A program made the translations under genes and the position numbers. A stretch of DNA of 64,000 nt from CAKZQX01 sp034435975 (lineage in GTDB: Bacteria; Chloroflexota; Chloroflexia; Chloroflexales; Chloroflexaceae). This document shows positions 35,195 through 43,998 of the stretch, piece by piece; position 1 is the stretch's first letter, and each line of letters starts with the position of its first letter. The stretch is taken from NCBI GenBank assembly GCA_034435975.1, contig DAOTWD010000145.1, forward strand, positions 62,001 to 126,000. The letters are read 5' to 3'. The notes under the pieces were generated by a model. It did no database searches. It saw nothing but the letters and a program-made list of their open reading frames with translations, and had not been told where the DNA came from.

Positions 35195-36758
35195 GCACCT
35201 CGTGCAACCAGGTGCCCAGTGCGGTCGTTGCACCGGGCAGCAGCGGCAATACGCTGACACCGCTGGGGTAGTGTTCGGCGGCACCATGGCCCGGGTAGAG
35301 CAGCAGAGCGGTACAGGTAGCGCGGGTACCACTGCGCAGCCCAATGCCCCCCAGGTAGCTATAGGCATCGGCCAGTGCGTCTGCTGGGACGCCGCCGCTG
35401 GCATCCAGGCGATATTTGGCGTCAAAAACCAGCACGCACGGTGGTTGCCCGTCCTGTTCCACTTCCAGGGCCAGGTCGGGTACGCGGGTATGCCGATCCA
35501 GTGCGCATAGTTCCGTGTAGGGCGCAGTGTGCTGTCCACAAGGCGCGGGCCGATAGCGCGGCTGATAACGCAGGTGCAGTGTCAGCCCCCGCCAGATCAG
35601 CGTGAACAGCGGGCTGTCCTCGACCAGGGTGAAGGTGTAGGGCCGGTTCCATGGCTCCGTGTCTACCAGGTGTAGCGCCTGCAGCATCTGCTGCGCCTGC
35701 ACGACTATATCGGGCAGATCGAGTAGCGCCTGTGCCACCTGCACTGCACACCAGTACTCATACAACCGCGGCACAGCGTGGAGAGGGATGTGGAATAGCG
35801 GGCTTTCGACCGTGATCAACGGGCAACGCCGTAGGTCTTGCCAGAAGCGGTAGACCTGGCGGTAGTCCGGGTCGCGTTGCAGGACATGATTGGGGCCGTG
35901 CCAGGTAGTCAGAGCACCGACGTCAGCCAGAAACGGCAATGCCCGCAGCGTGCCCAACCGTCGCATAACCGTGCGGCTACGCTCAGCCAGACGCTGTAAG
36001 GACGTGGAAGGTTGCCGTGCGTCGGCAATAGGGGCGAAATACCCTGCCCGCCGCCATAATTCGTCCAGCAGCCGCTTGAGCAAGCGATTCTCGTAGGTGT
36101 CGGTGGTGGTAACACTGCACTCCTCGGTGACAGCGGCAGGCAGGGCTGGCCCGTCGCTCCCAGCCGCGCACCCATCCTGCACCAACCGGTCGGTCATGCG
36201 TGACAGATCGCGCACCTGCCCGATCGGGACGCGCCGTGTGGTTGAACGCAATATCGTGCGTGGACGACGGGCAAGGCGGGTCACTGCCTGTTCAAGCTGT
36301 ACAAAACGGGTATCGAAGAGGCGGTAATACTCCTCCAGGAGCGTGTGTGCTTGTTCCTCCGCTATTGCCTGTAAGGTAACACCCACCGCTCCACCCACCA
36401 GCGTATAGACCAGGCTATGAACGACCTGTTGCAGATCAGCCAGCAGCAGCGTATAGCGTTCCTGTTCGATCTTGCGTGGGATAACTGTGAGTACTGTCTG
36501 TTGTTCTACCGTCTGACCATCATGCCAGACGACTCGCAGGACAACAGTACAACGGCCAACCATGTTATGCGGATTCCAGTGCCAGCGCCAGGTCGGATCA
36601 TGGGGGCGCAGAAACGGCTCCAGCCGCTGGTCGTTCACCAGCAATTCCAGCACCGCATCAGCGGCCGTGCCTGAAAATCGGCAGGAAAATTCAACCGACT
36701 GCCATTCGGTCACCACTGCTGTCTCCAGGGGCTGGTTGTTGATCAATAAGGGAAACAT
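35178..36758 (-). CDS. DUF2357 protein with PD-(D/E)xK nuclease motif
   Basis: A 526-residue protein. The N-terminal 100 residues are beta-rich (an immunoglobulin-like plan), the middle is helical with basic stretches, and the C-terminal 150 residues carry a nuclease-like core: VPDLALEVE followed by VLVFDAKYRLDA, a D...D-x-K arrangement of the PD-(D/E)xK superfamily. DUF2357 proteins resemble McrC and usually sit beside a McrB-like AAA+ GTPase/ATPase, forming a candidate modified-DNA restriction system. No such partner is present here; neighbours are tRNA-Gly, nth and a HAMP fragment. CAGGAGTGTTTGT precedes the ATG, and a dispersed repeat begins 33 bp upstream. It may be an orphan or depend on a distant partner. 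Confidence 0.75.
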   Translation of the reverse strand: MFPLLINNQPLETAVVTEWQSVEFSCRFSGTAADAVLELLVNDQRLEPFLRPHDPTWRWHWNPHNMVGRCTVVLRVVWHDGQTVEQQTVLTVIPRKIEQERYTLLLADLQQVVHSLVYTLVGGAVGVTLQAIAEEQAHTLLEEYYRLFDTRFVQLEQAVTRLARRPRTILRSTTRRVPIGQVRDLSRMTDRLVQDGCAAGSDGPALPAAVTEECSVTTTDTYENRLLKRLLDELWRRAGYFAPIADARQPSTSLQRLAERSRTVMRRLGTLRALPFLADVGALTTWHGPNHVLQRDPDYRQVYRFWQDLRRCPLITVESPLFHIPLHAVPRLYEYWCAVQVAQALLDLPDIVVQAQQMLQALHLVDTEPWNRPYTFTLVEDSPLFTLIWRGLTLHLRYQPRYRPAPCGQHTAPYTELCALDRHTRVPDLALEVEQDGQPPCVLVFDAKYRLDASGGVPADALADAYSYLGGIGLRSGTRATCTALLLYPGHGAAEHYPSGVSVLPLLPGATTALGTWLHEVLASWQ

Positions 36759-36791
36759 ACAAACACTCCTGGCTTCCTTCGCATTCTACAT

Positions 36792-36920
36792 TACTACAAC
36801 GAGACATCTCCTGGGTAGGAAGGCGCGGCGCGGCTTCGTTCCTCCAAAACCACCAGATAGCAACTATGCGTGGGGCCTGCGGCCCCCGCGCCCCAGACGT
36901 GATGAAGTCTCGTTGTAGTA
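36792..36920. repeat. Dispersed inverted-end element, copy 5
   Basis: 129 bp, the best preserved copy. Ends are TACTACAACGAGACATC and, inverted, TACTACAACGAGACTTCATC. The interior has GGGTAGGAAGGCGCGGCGCGG and GGCCTGCGGCCCCCGCGCC. It begins 33 bp upstream of the DUF2357 start, which lies on the other strand. Confidence 0.88.
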
Positions 36921-37002
36921 TTATTATAAACTGGGAGTCCCGGCTTCAGCTTGGATTATCGCTACAATAACGACTCCCACCACTTCCCCTTGCTCTCCTG
37001 AA

Positions 37003-37707
37003 ATGTTTTCTCCTACGGCGAATTTTTTTGCAAAAAAACCTTTTTCTATGCTGCTACTCACGGATGAGCAGATCGCAGCCTGGATCGAGAGCTTACAGAT
37101 ACATCTGACCTCTGTCCTCTATCCCCACCAGGTATCACGCCTGGTGGAACCGCTCTTGCAGAACAGCCCTGATACCCCTGCGTACCAGCATGCAAATGAG
37201 GAGTTGCGTATTCAGTTTGAGTACATGCTTACGACCACCGACCTGTTTGAAGTTGTAGAGGTCTATCACTGGCTCCCGGTGTTGCAAATGGTACTGGTGG
37301 CCGAACAAGAGCAAATCAAAGCATTTCTGTCAACCTATCTCATCCTGACCGTCAATATTGCGATTGCCGTGATAGCCACACTGACCGCCCTGTTCTCGGC
37401 CCAGTTCACTGCCCACAGCATCGTGGCTCCATTGGCCGACCTGGCGCACATTGCCACACGCATCGCCGACGGTGATCTGAAGCTGACTGCCCCCGTTCAA
37501 GGCCAGGACGAGGTGGGCCTGCTGGCGGCGGCATTTAACCGCATAACGGCACGTCTGCGCGAGGTGATTAGTAATCCGGAACAGAAGGTCAAAGAGCAGA
37601 GATTCCTGGGGGCTACAGGCCCCAACCACCCTCAACCGGAGACGTACGTTGATGCGTATGGGGGCGCTACATCAGCAGACTCGCGACGACAGAGGAACAG
37701 AGGATAG
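37003..37707 (+). pseudogene. Truncated HAMP-domain sensor protein
   Basis: An open frame of 234 codons. It encodes an apparent sensory region (about 20-105), a membrane helix (LTVNIAIAVIATLTALFS) and a HAMP domain (IVAPLADLAHIATRIADGDLKL ... DEVGLLAAAFNRITARL). The family continues after HAMP with a coiled coil and a kinase, GGDEF or chemotaxis domain. Here the frame runs into unrelated sequence after VISNPEQKVKEQ. The N-terminal membrane helix expected before the sensory region is also missing. It is therefore probably a fragment of a sensor gene cut at both ends. Two 30 bp repeats (37641-37670, 37708-37736) lie at the break. Confidence 0.6.
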
Positions 37708-37736
37708 GACGTATGTCGATGCGTATGGGGAGCTAC
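37641..37736. repeat. Direct repeat pair at the broken HAMP gene
   Basis: GACGTACGTTGATGCGTATG at 37641 and GACGTATGTCGATGCGTATG at 37708 begin copies of about 30 bp (period 67) with a few differences. They lie exactly where homology to sensor proteins stops. Confidence 0.6.
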
Positions 37737-37868
37737 CACGAACCACGCCTTTGCCTATTCCATGGTACTATAGCCATATCCGCAGTTACACACCATTGAA
37801 AGCTGCAGCAACGCATGGTTGCGCTGCTGCTCATAATCTGTGCCTATCTTTCTGGAGGGGAGAAACCA

Positions 37869-39209
37869 ATGCAGGTCAATCCGTCTATTTTCAAAGCGTA
37901 TGATATTCGTGGTATCTATCCGACCGATCTCAATGAAGACGTGGCCTATCTGATTGGACGGGCGTTTGTAACCTTTCTGAATGCCGAACAGGTGATTGTC
38001 GGGCGTGATATGCGGCTGTCTGGCCCGGCGGTCTTTGATGCCGTCACACGTGGGATTATGGATCAGGGCGCTGATGTGGTTAATATTGGGATGGTGAGTA
38101 CCGACCAGTACTACTTTGCATGCGCGCAACTGCAAATCCCGGGTATGATGGTGACCGCATCGCACAACCCCAAAGCCTACAATGGCTTCAAGATGGTGCG
38201 CCGTATGCCACAGTTGCTCAGTGGCGACGCGGGCATCCAGGATCTCCGCCAACTGGTTGAGCGCGAACAGTTTCCCCAGCCCGCCCGCAAAGGAACGATG
38301 ACATCGCACGACTTCAAAGACCAGTTTGTGCAGAAAGTTCTCTCACTGATCGATGTCAACGCCATCAAACCGCTCAAAGTGGTGGTTGACACCTGCAACG
38401 GGATGGTCGGCCCCATTTTGCAAGCGGTGTACCATCATCTGCCTATCAATCTGATCGGGCTATATCTTGACCCCGATGGTAACCTGCCCAACCATGGCCT
38501 TGACCCGCTCCAACCCGAGAATCGTGCCGAATTGCAGCGCCGTGTGGTGGCCGAAGGCGCAGCAATTGGCTTTGCGTTCGATGGCGACGGTGATCGCTTC
38601 TTTGCCATTGATGATCGGGGCAAATTTATCTCCGGCGATTTTCTGACGGCAATTATGGGCAACTATCTGTTGGAGAAGTACCCCGGCTCCAAAATCATCT
38701 ATGACGTGCGCGCTTCCTGGGCCGTGCCAGATCTGGTTACGGCTGCAGGTGGTATACCCTTGATGGAGCGCGTGGGCCATGCCTTTATCAAGCGTCGTAT
38801 GGCCAATGAGGATGCCATTTTTGGCGGCGAGGTATCCGGGCACTACTACTTCCGCGATTTCTTCTTTGCCGACTCCGGGATTGTGCCTTCGCTTTATCTG
38901 CTAGAGATGCTTTCAAAGCGTCATGTGCAGATGTCGGATCTGCTGCAGGAATTGGAGGCGAAGTACTTTATCACAGGCGAGATCAACTCGACCGTGGCTG
39001 ACCAGCAGGCCAAAATACAGGAACTGGCCCGGCGCTATAGCGATGCGGAACAGCATATGATAGATGGAATTTCGATCACCTACCCAACCTGGCATTTCAA
39101 CGTGCGTCCCTCGAATACTGAGCCGCTGTTGCGCCTGAACCTGGAGGCAAAATCACAGGCAGAGATGGAACAGCGCCGTGACGAGGTGCTGGGCATTATT
39201 CGCGGCTAA
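37869..39209 (+). CDS. Phosphomannomutase/phosphoglucomutase
   Basis: A 446-residue member of the alpha-D-phosphohexomutase family, which moves phosphate between C1 and C6 of hexoses for polysaccharide and glycan synthesis. Seen: IFKAYDIRGIYP at residues 7-18, the phosphoserine loop TASHNPKAYNGFK, the metal loop DGDGDRF, the sugar loop GEVSGHYYFRD and the phosphate loop RPSNTEPLLRLN. This pattern matches ManB/AlgC-type enzymes acting on mannose and glucose phosphates, not GlmM. TCTGGAGGGGAG precedes the ATG at 37869; the longer upstream frame overlaps no homology. Confidence 0.94.
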   Translation: MQVNPSIFKAYDIRGIYPTDLNEDVAYLIGRAFVTFLNAEQVIVGRDMRLSGPAVFDAVTRGIMDQGADVVNIGMVSTDQYYFACAQLQIPGMMVTASHNPKAYNGFKMVRRMPQLLSGDAGIQDLRQLVEREQFPQPARKGTMTSHDFKDQFVQKVLSLIDVNAIKPLKVVVDTCNGMVGPILQAVYHHLPINLIGLYLDPDGNLPNHGLDPLQPENRAELQRRVVAEGAAIGFAFDGDGDRFFAIDDRGKFISGDFLTAIMGNYLLEKYPGSKIIYDVRASWAVPDLVTAAGGIPLMERVGHAFIKRRMANEDAIFGGEVSGHYYFRDFFFADSGIVPSLYLLEMLSKRHVQMSDLLQELEAKYFITGEINSTVADQQAKIQELARRYSDAEQHMIDGISITYPTWHFNVRPSNTEPLLRLNLEAKSQAEMEQRRDEVLGIIRG

Positions 39210-39312
39210 CCCTCGAACACTCCCGGATCACATGTTCTCGATTATCAGCACGACGGCGACCTGGCTGATGATCGTTGGACAAAGCGTCTGGAGATGGCGC
39301 TGCTGTAGCGCG

Positions 39313-39352
39313 TGCGATCGGCATCCTGGTGTGTACCGGGATGCCGATCGCA
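39313..39352. repeat. Very strong 18 bp hairpin
   Basis: TGCGATCGGCATCC and its inverse GGATGCCGATCGCA form 14 perfect pairs. Pairing continues through CTGGT/ACCGG with one wobble, leaving a GTGT loop. It lies about 100 bp after the mutase stop, has no T-run and may stabilise or end that transcript, or be a REP-like repeat. Confidence 0.65.
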
Positions 39353-39469
39353 TGTCGTTTTGAAGGTGGTCGATACGCTTGTGGCAACACTGATGCTCGC
39401 TGGACAGATGGTAACGCTTCTGAGCATGCAAGCCACACGTCCGCGCAGCGCCACACCTCGGCCCTTCAG

Positions 39470-39790
39470 CACGTCGAGTTTGAGGCACTCGCCGCCCAGA
39501 GTCTCAACAGCACGATCCCCGGCGCGGTTTGCTGCTGATCGGCGACATCAATACGACGCCCTGGTCGGCACGCTTCAGACGATTGCGTCGCACCGGGCAG
39601 CTGCAGAACTTGGCCACCGGCTTATGGCATCCAGTCTACCTGGCCGACGTGGTTGCCAGCCTTCCTGGGTAGTCCCGTTGACCATTGCCCGGTCAACACC
39701 CGGATCAGTGTAGTAGGGCACCAGGTCAGGCCAGATATTGGCGGCGATCATCAGCCATTACTGGTACAATATTATACGAGCAGAATAGGA
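39470..39790 (+). pseudogene. Endonuclease/exonuclease/phosphatase family remnant
   Basis: Two adjacent frames hold consecutive parts of one protein family. The first reads LLIGDINTTPWSARFRRL, the family's G-D-x-N-T/S motif region. After a frameshift near 39630, STWPTWLPAF and SPVDHCPV, then IGGDHQPLLVQY follow. The latter provide the D-H and D-H-x-P motifs. Another break separates an upstream piece with VEFEALAAQ. The N-terminal membrane part normally seen in this subgroup is gone. The gene is broken by at least one frameshift and cannot make the enzyme. Confidence 0.7.
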
Positions 39791-39832
39791 CAGGCTGCCG
39801 GATCGCCCGTCAGCCGTACAGGAGCATCCAGG

Positions 39833-41320
39833 ATGCCAAAAGAGAATCACTCTGGCCTCGTTCTTGTCACCGGTGCCACTGGCTATGTTGGTGGGCGACT
39901 GGTGCCGCGCCTGATCGAGGCCGGCTATCGCGTGCGTTGCCTGGTGCGTGATCCAGCACGCTTGCAGGGACGCCCCTGGCAGCCAGACGTTGAGGTTGTG
40001 GCGGGTGATGTCCTGCAGCCCGACAGCCTGGTTTCAGCGCTGCAAGGTGTACAGGTAGCATATTATCTGGTACACAGCATGATCGGTGGAGCCGATTTTC
40101 CCCAGCGCGACCTGACCGCCGCACACCATTTTGCCCAGGCTGCCCAGGCCGCCGGTGTCAAGCGGATCATCTATCTGGGCGGCCTGGTGAACCCTACCGC
40201 CGAGCTATCCGAGCATCTACGCTCGCGCCAGCAAACCGGTGAGGCGCTACGTAGCGCCGGCGTGCCGGTGACAGAATTCCGGGCAGCGGTTATTGTCGGC
40301 TCAGGCAGCATCTCCTTTGAAATTATTCGCTATCTGACAGAACGGGTGCCGGTGATGATCTGTCCACGCTGGGTGTACACCCGCACCCAACCGATTGGCA
40401 TCCGCGAGGTGCTGGAGTATTTGCTGGCAGCGCTGGCCGTTCCAGAGAGTACGGGGCGCATTATCGAGATCGGCGGGGCCGACATTGTCACCTATGGCGA
40501 GATGATGCTGATCTACGCCCAGGTGCGTGGCTTGAAGCGCTGGATGCTGCCGGTGCCGATCTTAACCCCGCGCTTATCGTCGTACTGGATCAACCTGGTC
40601 ACCCCCATCCCCGCCGCAATCGCCCGCCCGCTGATCGAGGGCCTGCGCAACGAAAACATCGTGCGCGATTCGCTGGCCTACGAACTGTTCCCACACATCC
40701 AGCCCGCCGACTATCGTACCTCGGTTGAACGCGCCCTGGCCCGCTTACAGGCCAGCAATATGGAGACCGCCTGGAGCGACGCGTTGAGTACCAGCCAGAG
40801 CGATGTCCCGCCGGTCATCCTGACAACGCAGGAGGGTATGATAGTCGAACAGCGCCAGCGGGTTGTTCCTGCGTCGGCTGCCGTTGTCTATACGATTTTC
40901 AGTGGACTGGGCGGCCAGCGTGGCTGGTTCTATATGAACTGGGCCTGGGAACTGCGCGGCCTGCTGGATCAACTGATCGGCGGTGTGGGCCTGCGCCGTG
41001 GTCGTCGTCATCCTGATGAGTTGCGCGTGGGTGATGCCCTCGATTTCTGGCGAGTGGAAGCAATTGAGACGCAAGGGTTGCTGCGCTTGCGGGCGGAGAT
41101 GAAACTGCCGGGCAAAGCCTGGCTCCAATTCAAGGTGACAGCGCGTACTACCGAGGAAGCGTTGCTCACCCAGACGGCTTTTTTTGCGCCGAAGGGCTTG
41201 ACGGGCTGGCTTTACTGGTATAGCCTCTATCCCTTCCACGGGTTAATTTTCAGCGGGCTGATCGACCAGATTGCCCGGCGAGCGGTGGACTTGCAGCAGC
41301 AGCAGGCAGTGATACAGTAG
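39833..41320 (+). CDS. SDR-type NAD(P)-binding protein with DUF2867
   Basis: A 495-residue two-domain protein. The N-terminal atypical short-chain dehydrogenase domain has VLVTGATGYVGGRLVPRL near residue 10 and YYLVHSM near 77, plus GVKRIIYLGGL. The C-terminal DUF2867 domain (about 345-495) has WELRGLLDQLIGGVGLRRGR and a WFYMNWAW motif. The domain pair is common in bacteria with an unknown reaction, sometimes annotated as an NAD-dependent epimerase-like protein. AGGAG lies 8 bp before the ATG at 39833. An upstream in-frame extension belongs to the broken nuclease gene. A strong hairpin follows its stop. Confidence 0.88.
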   Translation: MPKENHSGLVLVTGATGYVGGRLVPRLIEAGYRVRCLVRDPARLQGRPWQPDVEVVAGDVLQPDSLVSALQGVQVAYYLVHSMIGGADFPQRDLTAAHHFAQAAQAAGVKRIIYLGGLVNPTAELSEHLRSRQQTGEALRSAGVPVTEFRAAVIVGSGSISFEIIRYLTERVPVMICPRWVYTRTQPIGIREVLEYLLAALAVPESTGRIIEIGGADIVTYGEMMLIYAQVRGLKRWMLPVPILTPRLSSYWINLVTPIPAAIARPLIEGLRNENIVRDSLAYELFPHIQPADYRTSVERALARLQASNMETAWSDALSTSQSDVPPVILTTQEGMIVEQRQRVVPASAAVVYTIFSGLGGQRGWFYMNWAWELRGLLDQLIGGVGLRRGRRHPDELRVGDALDFWRVEAIETQGLLRLRAEMKLPGKAWLQFKVTARTTEEALLTQTAFFAPKGLTGWLYWYSLYPFHGLIFSGLIDQIARRAVDLQQQQAVIQ

Positions 41321-41364
41321 ACGGAAGTCGTGCCGCTGCCCCCCTGGCGTGGGGCTGGTGCGTT

Positions 41365-41414
41365 GCGGTGTCGCACCGTAGCGCGTCCCCCCGGAGCGCG
41401 CGGTGCGACACCGC
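41365..41414. terminator. Hairpin between convergent genes
   Basis: GCGGTGTCGCACCG (41365-41378) and CGGTGCGACACCGC (41401-41414) are perfectly complementary over 14 bp. The 22 bp between can fold further (GCGCG...CGCG). It sits between the stops of two convergent genes, so it could serve both, though without T-runs. Confidence 0.65.
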
Positions 41415-41459
41415 GTAGCACATCCCTCCGGGGCACGACACGCGCAGACAACCAGGCGT

Positions 41460-42359
41460 TCAACATAGCCGGGCTACCAGCAACTCGTAGATGACCCGGC
41501 TAAACGTCAGCCCGATACCGAGCATCAGGCTGCGCCAGACGATCGGCCATAGGTGACGAAGCAGCATATCCGGCCGCCAGGTAACCAGCGCCAGTGCGCT
41601 CACCAGGAGCAGCAACGGCAACAGCAGCAGCCACGAGCGTGGTTGCAGCAACGGGAACCAGGGCAGCCAGGCCAGCAGCACATGTCCCCCGGTGCGCAGC
41701 CGCAATCCCCACCACAGACCACTGGTCATCGTTTGATCCAGATCTGCCTCCCGCAGCAGCAGCATGAGCAGCGCAACGCTCCAGCCAGCCATGCCCAGCC
41801 AGCGTAACGCCTGATGCGCAAGCGTTGCTGACGCACTGCTCACCGTGAGTGCCTCCAGACGCAACGAGCCTTGTGTCTGCGCAACAGCCAGCAGCGACAA
41901 CACCAGCAACCCGTATGCTTCGTAGAGATGGCGCCATCCTTCCAGTACCCCTTGCCCACCCTTCCATGGGGAGGATACAGAGGGCGCAACACCACGGCTG
42001 GTACTACCAGACAGAACCGGCATACACCTGCGGCCATACCAGCACAACCAGGGCCAATCCAAAAGCACCAGCGCCACCAGCAGATCGGGGGTATAGGCAA
42101 AGTATCCCGATAAGGGCACAGGCAGCAGACTGATGATCAGCAGCGGGGCCACGACTGCACTCAGGTCAAGGATGAGCCATGGCCCTCCCCCGGTCGCCCC
42201 GTCTACTGGAGCGGTGCGGGTGGATGCGAATACCGATCGATCCACGCTATAGACGAGCAGGCAATCCAGCACCCAGGCGAACCCCAGCGCACTTAGACCA
42301 CCTGGATAGAGCACCAGGCGCGGCCAGGCCAACCCCAGCGTGCCGAGCCACTCACCCAC
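41460..42359 (-). CDS. Membrane protein resembling complex I NuoH-type subunit
   Basis: A 299-residue very hydrophobic protein with about eight predicted helices. The plan and the segments FAYTPDLLVALVLLDWPWL, SGLWWGLRLRTGGHVLLAW and SRVIYELLVARL recall the NuoH/HyfC/EchB group, but the charged quinone-chamber residues of true NuoH are not evident. The GTG start overlaps the stop of the antiporter-like gene by 8 bp (GTGGGTGA), so translation is coupled. No hydrogenase, NuoB/D or other complex I gene is nearby. Role in ion or quinone transport is inferred weakly; a general unknown membrane protein is possible. Confidence 0.5.
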   Translation of the reverse strand: MGEWLGTLGLAWPRLVLYPGGLSALGFAWVLDCLLVYSVDRSVFASTRTAPVDGATGGGPWLILDLSAVVAPLLIISLLPVPLSGYFAYTPDLLVALVLLDWPWLCWYGRRCMPVLSGSTSRGVAPSVSSPWKGGQGVLEGWRHLYEAYGLLVLSLLAVAQTQGSLRLEALTVSSASATLAHQALRWLGMAGWSVALLMLLLREADLDQTMTSGLWWGLRLRTGGHVLLAWLPWFPLLQPRSWLLLLPLLLLVSALALVTWRPDMLLRHLWPIVWRSLMLGIGLTFSRVIYELLVARLC

Positions 42360-43764
42360 AACGGTTGTCCATCATGCTTTGCAAGCGCAGCAACAGCCAG
42401 GCCAGCGCCCCAAGCACCAGCATCAGCAGCAAGAGCGTCAGCGAGGGCAGCGTTGCTACCGGCTGGCGCGCCGCGTTCAGTGCGATCAACCCGCCCCAGG
42501 GCCAGAGCGCAATATCACCAAAGGGGGTCAACCCACCCTGAAGTTGCTGCACAATCGGTCGAATAAACATCCAGACCACTATAGGCGCGGTCACGCCCAG
42601 CGCAACGCTGATACCAGCCACCCACACAACGGTTCGCCCGCTCCTACCAGGAACAGCCGATAGGAGCGGGCGAGGGCATTGGACAATCGTCAGCGTACAC
42701 AGCAGGCCTGTTACCCAGAGGATACCCACCAGCAGAAACATGCGACCGGCAGCCGCCGCACCAATGCCCATCCAGAACGACACAAACGGTGCAGTCAGGG
42801 GCAGCGCAGGCGAGAGCAGCCAGAGCGCCCAGGAAAGCGTGACCGGAGAGGGCACCACGGCCTGTGTCTGAGATGGGGCGGGAAAGGCTAATCCTGCCAG
42901 CAGCAACGGTACCAGCATGAGCGCATAACATCCAGCCACAATCCCGGCGCTGGTGCCCATGCCCAGCCCAATCAGTGCTACTCCAAGCTGCGACGACAGG
43001 AGCCAGTGTGTCCGCATAGTAATCGGGGCAACCAGCGCCCGGCATACTGTCCACAGCGCCAGTGCCCCACCCAGCAGCAACGTGGCCGCATGCCAGCCAG
43101 CATTCCACGGCCCCAGGCTATAGAGCCGCACCAGCGGGTAACACCAGGCCAGCGCCAGACAGATGCCCGCCAGCGTATATGTATGCGGCCCACTGGTTAT
43201 ACCAGAGGTCAGGACATGTGCATAGACATGCACTGCGGAACCCAGGATAGTCGCCAGCAACACAAACCAGAACACAAAACTGCTCAATCCCACCCCCGCC
43301 AGCGACGCTTGGTAGTGCCAGGTACCAGCCTGGGTTTGCAACCCGGCCACAGCTACCGCGAAACAGACCACCGGCAGCAACAGCCAGATCGCTCGCGGCG
43401 CGAGGGGTACGGAGCGCGGCAGCCTCCCCCCCACAACCTCAATCAGCGTCGCCAGCAGATAACCTGCTGCAACCAGCAACAGGTTTGAGGTGGCATAGGC
43501 TCCAGCCAGGCACAACGTCAGCAGCAGCGTCGGCCACACGGATCGCAGGCTCAAGACCGACTGCACCAGTGCCAGCAGCAGCGTCAGCAGAGCGAAGAAC
43601 GTACTCAAGCTGTCAACACGTAGCTGACCGGCAAACAGTGCTGGTTCCAGCGGTACATCGCGCACATACCAGGTCAACCAGAGAACGGCCAGCAATGCCA
43701 GGAGGTAATAGAGGTGAGAGACAAACCGCAAGGAGCGCACTGCTGCGTGTCGCGCTACTATCAT
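42352..43764 (-). CDS. Antiporter-like (NuoL/M/N-type) membrane protein
   Basis: A 470-residue protein with about fourteen predicted helices. The middle segment LLGGALALWTVCRALVAPITMRTHWLLSSQLGVALIGLGMGTSAG resembles the L-x-x-S-S-x-x-Q-x-G region of proton-conducting subunits NuoL/M/N and HyfB. The Lys/Glu residues essential in active antiporters are hard to find: the usual Glu in TM5 is not apparent. The start at 43764 is uncertain; ATG at about 43840 would give a longer N-terminus without clear homology. It overlaps the next gene and they form a two-gene unit. It may be a relic or a specialised membrane module. Confidence 0.55.
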   Translation of the reverse strand: MIVARHAAVRSLRFVSHLYYLLALLAVLWLTWYVRDVPLEPALFAGQLRVDSLSTFFALLTLLLALVQSVLSLRSVWPTLLLTLCLAGAYATSNLLLVAAGYLLATLIEVVGGRLPRSVPLAPRAIWLLLPVVCFAVAVAGLQTQAGTWHYQASLAGVGLSSFVFWFVLLATILGSAVHVYAHVLTSGITSGPHTYTLAGICLALAWCYPLVRLYSLGPWNAGWHAATLLLGGALALWTVCRALVAPITMRTHWLLSSQLGVALIGLGMGTSAGIVAGCYALMLVPLLLAGLAFPAPSQTQAVVPSPVTLSWALWLLSPALPLTAPFVSFWMGIGAAAAGRMFLLVGILWVTGLLCTLTIVQCPRPLLSAVPGRSGRTVVWVAGISVALGVTAPIVVWMFIRPIVQQLQGGLTPFGDIALWPWGGLIALNAARQPVATLPSLTLLLLMLVLGALAWLLLRLQSMMDNRCG

Positions 43765-43998
43765 AAACCACGCATAATGATCTAAACCCTGCACCGTCTC
43801 GATAGGTGTCGAATACGACCGTTGTCCATGTCTCCGCATGTCCAGCAGCCGAAGCCGCAGGATCGGGGTGCAAGGCCGGCCTGTGCCGGCTCTGGCAGGC
43901 CGCTTCAGTGGACTTCGGAACAGGAGCCAGAACCTTCCGGCTCCCGGCGTACGGGACATGGGAATACCCAGGGCGGTGAACTACAACGAACGGCAGTA

